This document shows, in pieces, positions 1 through 7,204 of a DNA stretch of 41,650 nucleotides. Source of the DNA: a virus; the IMG/VR virus record IMGVR_UViG_3300023171_000023, positions 1 through 41,650 of that record, one strand, 5' to 3'. How positions within the stretch are numbered: position 1 is the stretch's first letter; each line of letters begins with the position of its first letter. The notes below the pieces were generated by a model that was not told the DNA's origin, made no database searches, and saw only the letters and a list, made by a program, of their open reading frames with translations. A program made the translations under genes and the position numbers.

Positions 1-2
1 TG

Positions 3-785
3 GGATCTAAACAGTTTACCAATAATACTCCGGATGTAACTACACAGGAATACACGGGCGGCGTACTTAGTGTAGTCCGTAACGGAAAACCACAATACCA
101 GTTTGATTACGATAACGGTATCGGTTTTCATAAAGCACTATACTCTAAAAACGGGTTTAATAAATTTGATATCGGTATCGTTGATGATTCCGGTACGCTT
201 ATTTTAGCGCTTACGCCGGACGGTTTGTACGTTACAGGCTTAACTGCTGGCATGGTTAATGCCGCCACGTTTACGCCACGTACAGGAGATACAGACTCAA
301 TGACCGGTTTTTCATTCCAGTTAACGAATGAGCAGCAGTTTAACCGCCGTATGGTTACTTATAACATCGACCAATCAGAGGTCGATTTTAATGATTTACC
401 GGCAGTTACAGGAACTACCATAACAGGTATCGCAGCGGTTGCAGGAATAACTATTCAGGTTAACGCAGCTACTAACACCTCTTACGGTATTGAAGCTCTT
501 ACAGCAGCTAATTTTAGGGTATACAACCCGGTAACAAACGCAGCTATAACAATAGCCACCGTAGTGCCGCTTGTAGCAGAGGGGACTTACCGTATAACTA
601 CCACGCCTGTGCTTACAACCGGTACTCCTGTAGTGGTACAATTATGGGACGCAACAGCAACACCGCCTGTAAATGTAGCCTTGGTGGGAGACAACCAACT
701 GTACAAAGGAATTTCAGATTTAATTACCGTTACCGCAGCAGTAGTTATGGTATTCTCAATGGTGTTTAACTCCGTATTTGCATAA
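3..785 (+). CDS. Probable major tail (tube) protein, 5' end cut off
   Basis: The frame is open from base 3 to a TAA at 783-785, so the start lies outside the window and at least 260 residues are visible. The visible part begins with a beta-rich section (residues GKPQYQFDYD and FDIGIVDDSG), followed by a Thr/Ala/Val-rich section with an Ig-like look. It holds no enzyme motif and no membrane segment apart from a hydrophobic C-terminus (VVMVFSMVFNSVFA). In siphoviruses the tail-tube gene lies a few genes ahead of the tape measure gene, which is the arrangement here. The stop overlaps the next start in TAATG. The tail-tube role is inferred from position and composition; another virion protein is possible. 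Confidence 0.55.
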   Translation, partial: GSKQFTNNTPDVTTQEYTGGVLSVVRNGKPQYQFDYDNGIGFHKALYSKNGFNKFDIGIVDDSGTLILALTPDGLYVTGLTAGMVNAATFTPRTGDTDSMTGFSFQLTNEQQFNRRMVTYNIDQSEVDFNDLPAVTGTTITGIAAVAGITIQVNAATNTSYGIEALTAANFRVYNPVTNAAITIATVVPLVAEGTYRITTTPVLTTGTPVVVQLWDATATPPVNVALVGDNQLYKGISDLITVTAAVVMVFSMVFNSVFA

Positions 786-1255
786 TGCCAACTAACATAG
801 AGTTATTTGAGCAGATAGATGCTGCGATAACAGATAAGACCAGCCCAGGCAGTATTTCACCTATAGATATAGGGGATAATATGCGGGATATTGTTAGTTA
901 TGTAGATCAGGAAACTGCAGGCATACCTCCTTATAAAACCTTTATAGGATTATTAACGCAGTCTGGTACTTCAGCACCTACAGTTACGGTTAAATTCAAT
1001 AATACAGGCGTCACTCCATCTATAGGTTATGTAGGTGTAGGCACAAGCGGTTTTATATTTGTGGGACTGGGGCTTACCGAGGCTAATTGTCAGGTAATAA
1101 CATCAAATAAAACTACATCAGCCAAAAACCTGCATTGCAATTATTATTTTAACGCAACACCTATATTGCTGTTAAGAACTTACAACTTAGTTAATAGCGC
1201 GTATGAAAACGACATGTTATCCAATACTCCTATAGAAATAAGATTTTATCCATAA
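785..1255 (+). CDS. Virion-associated protein of unknown function
   Basis: A 156-residue protein translationally coupled to the preceding gene through TAATG. The N-terminus (NIELFEQIDAAI, then ISPIDIGDNMRDIVSYV) is helical and of a kind common in small Bacteroidota phage structural proteins. Residues 50-156 are beta-rich with many Gly and Thr. There is no signal peptide and no membrane segment. Its place between the probable tail tube and the tape measure suggests tail assembly or decoration. I do not recognise a named family. Confidence 0.7.
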   Translation: MPTNIELFEQIDAAITDKTSPGSISPIDIGDNMRDIVSYVDQETAGIPPYKTFIGLLTQSGTSAPTVTVKFNNTGVTPSIGYVGVGTSGFIFVGLGLTEANCQVITSNKTTSAKNLHCNYYFNATPILLLRTYNLVNSAYENDMLSNTPIEIRFYP

Positions 1256-1267
1256 ATTAAAACAACT

Positions 1268-1540
1268 ATGAAACGTAAAAAAATACCAGCCGTTGGTAAT
1301 ATTACTTTCGGCTCGCAGGAGGCATACGATAATTTCCTATCTTTACCTCATAAAGACCAGGTAGAGCAGGTTTACGAATCGTTAAGCCCTAAAGACTACG
1401 TACTGGCTGAAAAAATCTTAAAAGATGGGAATATCAGCAGCGGAAATGCTACGCAGGTTAAACCGGGTGGTAACGGAAATACCGGAGGAAACACGAAAGA
1501 TAATCCAAAGGGATCCGCAGACGATAGCGGCAAAGTATAA
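1268..1540 (+). CDS. Small protein with low-complexity tail, overlapping the next gene
   Basis: A 90-residue protein. Residues 1-52 are a compact, charged, helical section (GSQEAYDNFLSLPHKDQVEQ). Residues 53-90 are low complexity, rich in Gly, Asn, Lys and Asp. The low-complexity tail is encoded by the same bases (1425-1540) that encode the N-terminal helix of the next gene in another frame. It starts 12 bases after the previous stop. The function is unknown; given the position it could act in tail assembly. Confidence 0.65.
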   Translation: MKRKKIPAVGNITFGSQEAYDNFLSLPHKDQVEQVYESLSPKDYVLAEKILKDGNISSGNATQVKPGGNGNTGGNTKDNPKGSADDSGKV

Positions 1541-1868
1541 AGAATTTCAACGTGGCGACAGACCCGATGGCACAGCTATAGGATTTTATCGTAATTCAGG
1601 TTACGGATTATTCAAGCGTAATTTAAACCCTCTTGCAGGCGGTACAGTCGATTTGATATTGACGGGTTCGTTTACAAGGGGGTTATTTGTTGAGTCATTA
1701 GGGAACAGCCGGTATATATTTGACAGTACCGATGATAAAACAGATGATTTAATTGGTAGGTACGGTCAGGATATTATGGGATTGAATCAGGGAGAATGGT
1801 ACAGGTTGCAGCGTGAGGTACACGCGCCGTTATTAATTAGGTTCATTAAAAGACAGTTGGGGCAATGA
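1425..1868 (+). CDS. Probable tail morphogenesis or tail-completion protein
   Basis: A 147-residue protein starting at ATG 1425 inside the previous gene (116-base out-of-frame overlap). The N-terminal 45 residues form a basic amphipathic helix. A beta-rich core follows (GGTVDLILTGSFTRGLFV, RYIFDSTDDKTDDLI), and the end is basic. The LTGSF and DDK.DDLIGRYG patterns resemble small head-tail connector or tail-completion proteins, but I cannot place it in one family. A later start near 1530 would avoid the overlap, but it would lose the helical section, which looks like genuine protein. The stop overlaps the next start in ATGA. Confidence 0.7.
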   Translation: MGISAAEMLRRLNRVVTEIPEETRKIIQRDPQTIAAKYKEFQRGDRPDGTAIGFYRNSGYGLFKRNLNPLAGGTVDLILTGSFTRGLFVESLGNSRYIFDSTDDKTDDLIGRYGQDIMGLNQGEWYRLQREVHAPLLIRFIKRQLGQ

Positions 1869-2506
1869 TAAAATTATTCAGAACTAAGAGAGGTATTAAA
1901 ACCGTACCAATAATATACTGGCATAACTGCGATATACCTGCCAAAATATTTTTTGAGGTTATGTATTCAGGGGATTACAGTAAGTTAGGTACTGCGCCCG
2001 ATGTAGAGCAAGTGTTTGATAAAATATTCGATGAATACTATATTTTATCACCTAATACACAGTTAAAATCGTGGATTCAGAAACATAAACGCATATCAGC
2101 TATCAGGGCGGCTATAGCAGGCATTACAGCTACTATATCGCAATTAGAGTTCGTACCTATGAACCCTGAACAAATGTCGCGCGTAGTGGCTATATTGAAT
2201 AATTATTCTGAGGTAAAACCTAAATTCAACACTAAAGACCCGATAAAAGAAATTGCCAGGATAAATAATAGTATTATCGGCCAGCTAAAAAATAAATTGA
2301 ACCAAGAGATAGCAGGCGAAAAAGTAAAGTCAGAAAAAATAGCTTATAATTTCCACAAAGACCGAATTAATTTACGGCTATCTCTTGAAGGTATAACCAT
2401 AGATGAAAATTGCAGCCTGTATGAATGGGTTGAGTACGTGAACGCAGCTAAAGAACGTCATGCCGCCCAAAAAGCCGCTATGAGTAAAAATAAAACCAAA
2501 AAGTAA
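1865..2506 (+). CDS. Candidate tail assembly protein (chaperone position)
   Basis: A 213-residue, mostly helical and basic protein with no membrane segment. It overlaps the previous gene by 4 bases (ATGA) and is the last full-sized gene before the tape measure gene, the position of the tail assembly chaperone in siphoviruses. The C-terminus is Ala/Lys-rich (AAQKAAMSKNKTKK). The section with WIQKHKRISAIRAAIAGIT and EFVPMNPEQMSRVV is helical. I saw no convincing frameshift into a longer product, unlike the classical gpG/gpGT arrangement. The role is inferred from gene order only. Confidence 0.6.
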   Translation: MIKLFRTKRGIKTVPIIYWHNCDIPAKIFFEVMYSGDYSKLGTAPDVEQVFDKIFDEYYILSPNTQLKSWIQKHKRISAIRAAIAGITATISQLEFVPMNPEQMSRVVAILNNYSEVKPKFNTKDPIKEIARINNSIIGQLKNKLNQEIAGEKVKSEKIAYNFHKDRINLRLSLEGITIDENCSLYEWVEYVNAAKERHAAQKAAMSKNKTKK

Positions 2507-2527
2507 TTAATATGTTCTAAAAATAAT

Positions 2528-2535
2528 TACCTTTG
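2528..2535 (+). promoter_or_regulatory. Possible -7 element TACCTTTG
   Basis: TACCTTTG fits the Bacteroidota TAnnTTTG element. It lies in the 72-base gap after the 2506 stop and 43 bases before ATG 2579. No good -33 TTTG is present, so this is a weak call. Confidence 0.35.
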
Positions 2536-2578
2536 GCAACTATATACCTGTTTACAGTAAATTTAAAAACTATTAGCC

Positions 2579-2734
2579 ATGATTAATTTTATAAATTCAG
2601 AAACCAAGAAAGTAACTGATAAAATAAATAAAGCTAAGCAATGCTTGAAAGAAATAAAGCATCAGGAGAAGTTGCTGAAAAGGGCGGGATTTAATTATAA
2701 AGTGTTGATAAAGGATGAGGGTGTAAATATATAG
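2579..2734 (+). CDS. Microprotein, helical and basic
   Basis: A 51-residue protein rich in Lys and Glu (ETKKVTDKINKAKQCLKE), predicted to be one long helix or short coiled coil, with no membrane segment. It stops two bases ahead of the next start, so the two genes probably form a pair. Function unknown. Confidence 0.6.
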   Translation: MINFINSETKKVTDKINKAKQCLKEIKHQEKLLKRAGFNYKVLIKDEGVNI

Positions 2735-2736
2735 TT

Positions 2737-3051
2737 ATGGATAAAGCAGAATACGATAAATCAATTATAGCTATAGCAAGTATCTTACACGCTATGCCAG
2801 ATAGCTTTAGGTTGGCTGCAAATAACGCTTTGTTAGCATTTACGGATAATGATTTTTTGAAGGGTTTTATTGAAAATGCAACGATTGATAAATCTAAAAT
2901 AACCGGATTACCAGAGTGTAAAGATCAGGAAACTGTATTTAATATTTTGAAGTGCCTTTCAGGTTACCCTGCAGATAAGTCTAAGAGAATATTAGATTTA
3001 GCTAAAGACAGGATAGAAATTAATGCTTTTGTTGAAATTAAGGGTTTATAG
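2737..3051 (+). CDS. Hypothetical protein
   Basis: A 104-residue helical protein (DKSIIAIASILHAM, FRLAANNALLAFTDNDFLKGF) with no recognised family. It starts 2 bases after the 51-residue microprotein. Its end overlaps the end of the convergent minus-strand gene 3038-3271 by 14 bases, with no terminator between them. Position suggests an accessory or tail-assembly helper. Confidence 0.65.
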   Translation: MDKAEYDKSIIAIASILHAMPDSFRLAANNALLAFTDNDFLKGFIENATIDKSKITGLPECKDQETVFNILKCLSGYPADKSKRILDLAKDRIEINAFVEIKGL

Positions 3052-3271
3052 CGTAATTAGCGTATTCTAATAGTCGTTCTTTTATATATTCGTTGCATTC
3101 GTTTTGATAACTGTCTTTAGGAATAAGCGAAGATAGTTTATTGTGGTGTTCATCTAAAACATTAGTAAGATGATACAGGCGTTCCCAGCGATTTGACGAA
3201 CATAAGTCGATAAGGTTTTTAAATGCTTGTATATTTTCGTCGACTTTGAGTTTAAATGGTTCTATAGTCAT
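3038..3271 (-). CDS. Hypothetical protein of minus-strand island 1
   Basis: A 77-residue helical protein (IQAFKNLIDLCSSNRWERLYHL), no recognised family and no membrane segment. It is convergent with the gene before it. Upstream on its own strand are a possible TACATTTA -7 element (3286-3293) and the box TTTGTGAAA (3303-3311). Confidence 0.6.
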   Translation of the reverse strand: MTIEPFKLKVDENIQAFKNLIDLCSSNRWERLYHLTNVLDEHHNKLSSLIPKDSYQNECNEYIKERLLEYANYAINP

Positions 3272-3285
3272 ATAGTAGTTTTAAG

Positions 3286-3311
3286 TAAATGTAAAAATAA
3301 TTTTTCACAAA
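3286..3311 (-). promoter_or_regulatory. Possible minus-strand promoter for 3038-3271
   Basis: Read on the minus strand, TTTGTGAAA (3303-3311) is followed after a short gap by TACATTTA (3286-3293), 15 bases before the ATG of the 77-residue gene. The spacing between the two boxes (14 bases) is shorter than usual for the -33/-7 pair, so the call is tentative. Confidence 0.35.
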
Positions 3312-3330
3312 AATATTTTATATGAAAATA

Positions 3331-3352
3331 ATAGGTGTATATTTGTATGTAT
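3331..3352 (+). promoter_or_regulatory. Plus-strand promoter, identical to the one at 39600
   Basis: A 22-base string with core GGTGTATATTTGTATG contains the Bacteroidota -7 element TATATTTG (3338-3345). The same 22 bases recur at 39600-39621, where they precede a gene. Here no long plus-strand reading frame follows; the nearest plus-strand terminator is at 3732-3760. Confidence 0.6.
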
Positions 3353-3353
3353 G

Positions 3354-3380
3354 AAAAAGCCCCCGTTGTAGCGGAGGCTG
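3354..3380 (-). terminator. Minus-strand terminator
   Basis: Read on the minus strand, a GCCTCCG / CGGGGGC stem (one mismatch, loop CTACAA) is followed by a TTTTT run at 3353-3357. It lies directly beyond the stop of the 33-residue minus-strand gene 3397-3498, so it probably ends that transcript. Confidence 0.55.
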
Positions 3381-3396
3381 CTTCATTAATTAGCGG

Positions 3397-3498
3397 TTAT
3401 TTTTTATTGTCTTTCGTATCATCCTCGTCAAAGTCTTTTACGAAATCATAAATCAATACTGCAATCAGAAGCCACTGATAAAGTTCATCAGGCTTCAT
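3397..3498 (-). CDS. Microprotein with one hydrophobic helix
   Basis: A 33-residue frame: short polar start, hydrophobic stretch (WLLIAVLIYDFV), acidic then basic end (DFDEDDTKDNKK). This looks like a tiny membrane-associated protein. A minus-strand terminator follows at 3354-3380, which supports it as a real transcription unit. Function unknown; a holin-like or signalling micropeptide is speculation. Confidence 0.45.
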   Translation of the reverse strand: MKPDELYQWLLIAVLIYDFVKDFDEDDTKDNKK

Positions 3499-3557
3499 AG
3501 ATATTAGAGTTAGTATTAATTAAAAAAGTAATCATTCCCAGCAACCGGGATGGTTTT

Positions 3558-3580
3558 TTAGAAGATAATTTATCTTCTAA
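3558..3580. repeat. Perfect 11-bp inverted repeat
   Basis: TTAGAAGATAA and TTATCTTCTAA flank a single base. It overlaps the end of the 24-residue minus-strand frame (3570-3644). It could be an operator or an RNA hairpin; no T-run follows on either strand to make a standard terminator. Confidence 0.6.
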
Positions 3581-3644
3581 CGATGGTAGTGATTTTAACC
3601 CTCACTCCATTAACTGTAATGTACTTTACAGAGGTTGTTGCCAT
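3570..3644 (-). CDS. Possible 24-residue microprotein
   Basis: The frame reads MATTSVKYITVNGVRVK followed by ITTIVRR. It alternates polar and hydrophobic residues like a beta hairpin with basic residues, which looks more like a protein than chance. The small size and lack of a clear minus-strand promoter keep confidence low. It lies antisense to the transcript expected from the 3331 promoter. Confidence 0.35.
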   Translation of the reverse strand: MATTSVKYITVNGVRVKITTIVRR

Positions 3645-3731
3645 AATATCGTTGATTATGGTTAATAATTAAGTATCGGCAGCAATCGCCGTGATCTTTT
3701 AAGGGTTAAGAAACTTAGTGAACTACTCTAA

Positions 3732-3760
3732 AAACCGCAGCTTCGACCTTGCGGTTTTTT
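3732..3760 (+). terminator. Rho-independent terminator
   Basis: AAACCGCA pairs with TGCGGTTT across a 10-base loop and is followed by TTT. It is the first plus-strand terminator after the 3331 promoter. Confidence 0.75.
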
Positions 3761-3782
3761 AATTTTGTAAAGATTTTATTTG

Positions 3783-3790
3783 TATATTTG
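3783..3790 (+). promoter_or_regulatory. Promoter -7 element TATATTTG
   Basis: TATATTTG preceded by T-rich sequence, lying between two strong terminators (3732-3760 and 3836-3872). The only thing it could transcribe before the second terminator is a roughly 75-base RNA without a reading frame. Confidence 0.45.
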
Positions 3791-3796
3791 CTTTAG

Positions 3797-3872
3797 AAAT
3801 CGAAGTTTCCATTTGGAATTATTTAGTTAAACACAAAAATCCGTAGTCTCGCTACGGATTTTTACTTTTTTA
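3797..3872 (+). ncRNA. Candidate small RNA
   Basis: The stretch from about 7 bases after the TATATTTG element to the terminator at 3836-3872 holds no reading frame. It contains a TTCC-ATTT-GGAA hairpin, then ATTATTTAG, then the terminator hairpin. A similar arrangement lies at 26921-27006, directly before the endolysin gene. Confidence 0.35.
3836..3872 (+). terminator. Strong rho-independent terminator before the tape measure gene
   Basis: A perfect 11-bp stem (AAAATCCGTAG / CTACGGATTTT) with a 5-base loop, then a T-rich tail to 3871. It insulates the tape measure transcription unit from what lies upstream. Confidence 0.8.
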
Positions 3873-3890
3873 ACGTAAATCATTATTCAC

Positions 3891-3898
3891 TATCTTTA
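3891..3898 (+). promoter_or_regulatory. Promoter of the tape measure gene (TATCTTTA)
   Basis: TATCTTTAC lies 20 bases before ATG 3919 and straight after a terminator. The same TATCTTTAC string lies before the endolysin gene (27008), and TATCTTTG precedes the lysis cassette (24985). Confidence 0.5.
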
Positions 3899-3918
3899 CC
3901 GGTATAATTTATACGGAA

Positions 3919-6900
3919 ATGGCAGATAACGGATTTGTATCGGTAATAGATAAGAACGCGGTAAGTGAGGTAAATACCCTTATTGATAAATTAACCGACG
4001 TTGAAGGCGCTGTTAAGCGTATTAACGCCATGAAAATAACTGTACCCTCACAAGCTAAAACCGCTTCAGGAGATAGTGCGGCTACGGTGCAGAAAGCGAA
4101 CGCGGCCATGACTGAACAGGAAAGGTTATCGCTAAGGCTTAGTAATCTTAGAAAATCAGAAGCTATTGAAAATGCTAAGTTAAAAGTGCAAATATCAGAA
4201 CTTACGGCTGCTCAAAAAAAACAAGCAAAAGAAGTTTTAGGGGTAATGAATGCTTACCAGAAACTTGATGCAGAGCTTGGCGAAACAAGAATGAACGCTA
4301 AAGCTCTTGCTGCTGAGATGTTTAATTTGGAACAAGTCGGAGAAACTAACAGCCAACAATATAAAGATTTAGCAGCTACATATTCTACGGTTGCCGCAAG
4401 GGTAAGCCTTTTAGATACCGGTTTAAAAAAAATAGATGGCAATTTAGGATTGAACCAAAGACATGTAGGAGATTACGCGAGGGGCTGGAATGGACTTGGG
4501 AATGCAATAAATCAGTTAACACGTGAAGCTCCTGCATTCGCTGTATCACTTAATACAGGCTTTTTAGCAATATCGAATAACTTACCTATACTTTCAGATG
4601 AGATAGCTAATCTTGTAGCAAGAAATAAAGAATTAGCAGCGTCAGGTCAACCTACGGTAAGTGTGTTAAAGCAATTAGCAACAGCTTTTTTTAGCTGGCA
4701 GACGGCTTTATCCGTAGGAGTTACGATACTTACTTTATACGGAAAAGAAATAGTTACATGGGCAAATAATCTATTTAAAGGTGTGAAAGCCTTAAATGCA
4801 TTAGCTGATAGTCAAGCAATATTAACAACAGCAAGGGAAGCTTCTAAAAAAAGCATAATTGATGAAAAAACCACTATCGGACTTTACCTACAAACAGCCA
4901 GAGACAGCCAAAAATCCGATGAAGAAAGAGCTATAGCGGTTAAAAAACTACAAAATGAATATGCGTTTTATTTTGGTAAACTAACAGAAGGGGAAATATT
5001 ATTAGGAAAAACAAAGGATGCGGAACTGGCTGTTAATTCAGCATTAGAAGCCAGGTCAAATAGTATAGCTATTTCTGAAAAATACAACAATAGCCAAAAA
5101 TCATTAATTGATATAAATACAGCTATAGCTAAACAGACTAAGTTAGTAAACACAGAGCAGGAGCGACAGCGAAATATTCGTAAAGCCGCTACTGCCGGCA
5201 CTATAAGCGCTGCCGCCGCAACAGATCAGTTACTGGATTCTTACAACAGAGAAAATGCGAACACAGCCGCTATAACTGAAAATATAAAGCGAAAAAATTA
5301 CCAGGAATCTGTAAGCAATAATCTAATAAAAGAAGCTATACGTTATAAAAAGGAGTCTATAGGGTTAGAGTATCAACCTGAATCAGGACAACAATCTTTA
5401 GATTACCAAAAATTAGTAGATTTTCAGGCGAGTGCTTATGAATTAAATCGAACCCGTTTAGAAAACGAAGCAGCGTTTCAAAAAGATATATTTGAAAATG
5501 AGGAAAACGGTTACGCTGATAGGGAAGCCGCCGCTGAAAAATACAGCAAAATAATCACAAATTTAGCAGACATAAAAAGAGTTGAGACACTAAGAATACT
5601 GGCATTACAATTAAAACAGGAGGAATCTGAAATTAATAAAAGCGTTTCAGATCAAATAGTAAGAATAAGGAATAGTGCTGAAAAAGGAGAATTGTCCCAA
5701 AAAGAAGCTAACGCCAGTATCTACGCATTAACTCGAAATAAAAATCAAGCTATAGGAGCATTAGAACAACAATATGAATATGATAGCTTAAAAGCATACG
5801 AGGATTATTCTCAGGAAATGATAGGCGTTGCCCACGAAACCGAAACCGCATTAAAAGGGGTTTGGGAGCAACTATCAGCGCAGCAACGTCAGAATAATAT
5901 AGATAGCAAACAGATAGATAATCTTAGAGAAATATCTTTATTGCTTAAAAATGTCGGTGTAGATACCGATATGAAAGGTTTTGATGCTATACAGAACCGC
6001 ATAAGGCAAATAGAAAGAGACCGACAAGATACGGAGCTGGAAGAAATAAGTAATCAAAAAATAATATTACAGGGCGAAATAGATAAAATATCTACACAAG
6101 AGAAATCAAAGGAAAATAATGAAGCCATAGAAAAATTACAGGCAAAACAAAACGATTTAAGTATAAAAGGATTAGAGATAGAGAAAAAAAGGCTTGAAGA
6201 AGTAACTAACCTTAGGCTTCAAATGAAAATAGCCACAGAACAGTATTTTTCAGGTATAAAATCAGGATTTCTTAGTAATTTAGGATTGGATTCTTTAAGT
6301 AAATTTACCGACCAAGTTACTTATGAGTATTTGGACGCTAACGATAAGATTATCCAAAAAACAGGTAGCACCTTTGACAAAATGGTAGACCAAGCTCAGG
6401 GGGCTTCTGAAAAATTAAAAGTTGTAGGACTGGAAGCTATGTCCGCATTTCAAGAGGTGTTTAATTTCCTACAGCAAAACAATCAGGCGCGCTTCGATGC
6501 TGAGTTAACGAATATTGAACGTGAATATGAGATACGTAAAAAATTTGCAGGCGGTAATGCTGATGCGGAGGCAGAATTAGAACGACAATTAGCGGACAAA
6601 AAACGCGAGATACGTGTCAGGGAAGCGAAAGCCGCCAAAGAAACAGCATTGTTTAACGCGATTATAAACACCGCCAGCGCGGTCGTGGCGGCATTACCTA
6701 ATATTGGTGCTTCCATATTAGTTGGTGCGTTAGGAGCCATACAAATCGGTTTGATAGCGTCTAAACCATTACCGGCGTATGCTGAGGGTACGGATAACCA
6801 CCCCGGAGGACGCGCGATAGTAGGGGATGGTGGAAAACACGAGGTTATCCGTTACCCTGACGGCAGAATGGCATTAACACCAAATAAAGATACGTTGATT

Positions 6901-7164
6901 GATTTACCTAAAGGCTCACAGGTTTATCCTGATATTGCCAGTAGCGGTATTTTAGGTAGTGGATTACCTGCGGTAGCCATGAATCGTATTGAGGGCGTTA
7001 GCGCGCCTGATATGGAGCGCATAATGAATAAAACGTTAGCGAAAATGCCTGTAAATAATCTGGTGGCTGATGCTGAAGGATTACGAGCATACAGCGAACG
7101 TCAGGGACAGCGAACGGAATATAAAAACAGGACGGTAAGGTTTGAAGGGAGAAAAATACGGTAA
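3919..7164 (+). CDS. Tail tape measure protein
   Basis: A 1081-residue protein that sets tail length and lines the tail tube before DNA ejection. The N-terminal 200 residues are Ala/Lys/Glu-rich helices. Hydrophobic segments follow (SWQTALSVGVTILTLY near residue 260). The central 600 residues are long charged helices and coiled coil. A hydrophobic section near residues 915-955 (ALFNAIINTASAVVAALP, GASILVGALGAIQIGLI) leads into a Gly-rich end with GGRAIVGDGGKHE, the C-terminal signature seen in many tape measure proteins. It is the longest gene in the window and has its own promoter (3891) and flanking terminators (3836-3872, 7169-7204). Confidence 0.93.
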   Translation: MADNGFVSVIDKNAVSEVNTLIDKLTDVEGAVKRINAMKITVPSQAKTASGDSAATVQKANAAMTEQERLSLRLSNLRKSEAIENAKLKVQISELTAAQKKQAKEVLGVMNAYQKLDAELGETRMNAKALAAEMFNLEQVGETNSQQYKDLAATYSTVAARVSLLDTGLKKIDGNLGLNQRHVGDYARGWNGLGNAINQLTREAPAFAVSLNTGFLAISNNLPILSDEIANLVARNKELAASGQPTVSVLKQLATAFFSWQTALSVGVTILTLYGKEIVTWANNLFKGVKALNALADSQAILTTAREASKKSIIDEKTTIGLYLQTARDSQKSDEERAIAVKKLQNEYAFYFGKLTEGEILLGKTKDAELAVNSALEARSNSIAISEKYNNSQKSLIDINTAIAKQTKLVNTEQERQRNIRKAATAGTISAAAATDQLLDSYNRENANTAAITENIKRKNYQESVSNNLIKEAIRYKKESIGLEYQPESGQQSLDYQKLVDFQASAYELNRTRLENEAAFQKDIFENEENGYADREAAAEKYSKIITNLADIKRVETLRILALQLKQEESEINKSVSDQIVRIRNSAEKGELSQKEANASIYALTRNKNQAIGALEQQYEYDSLKAYEDYSQEMIGVAHETETALKGVWEQLSAQQRQNNIDSKQIDNLREISLLLKNVGVDTDMKGFDAIQNRIRQIERDRQDTELEEISNQKIILQGEIDKISTQEKSKENNEAIEKLQAKQNDLSIKGLEIEKKRLEEVTNLRLQMKIATEQYFSGIKSGFLSNLGLDSLSKFTDQVTYEYLDANDKIIQKTGSTFDKMVDQAQGASEKLKVVGLEAMSAFQEVFNFLQQNNQARFDAELTNIEREYEIRKKFAGGNADAEAELERQLADKKREIRVREAKAAKETALFNAIINTASAVVAALPNIGASILVGALGAIQIGLIASKPLPAYAEGTDNHPGGRAIVGDGGKHEVIRYPDGRMALTPNKDTLIDLPKGSQVYPDIASSGILGSGLPAVAMNRIEGVSAPDMERIMNKTLAKMPVNNLVADAEGLRAYSERQGQRTEYKNRTVRFEGRKIR

Positions 7165-7168
7165 ATGA

Positions 7169-7204
7169 AAAACCCTGTAAAATTAATTACAGGGGTTTGT
7201 TTTT
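7169..7204. terminator. Bidirectional terminator
   Basis: AAACCCTGTAA pairs with TTACAGGGGTTT (one bulge), with A-rich sequence on the left and a GTTTTT run on the right. It can end both the tape measure transcript and the convergent minus-strand island starting at 10612. Confidence 0.75.

Noticed and set aside
1400-1540. Programmed -1 frameshift joining the 90- and 147-residue proteins, as in gpG/gpGT chaperones
   Set aside because: The second frame is +1 relative to the first, not -1, and the A-run near 1405 would shift into the wrong frame.
3661-3705. CGGC/GCCG hairpin in the non-coding stretch as a terminator
   Set aside because: The stem is only 4 bp and no T-run follows directly.
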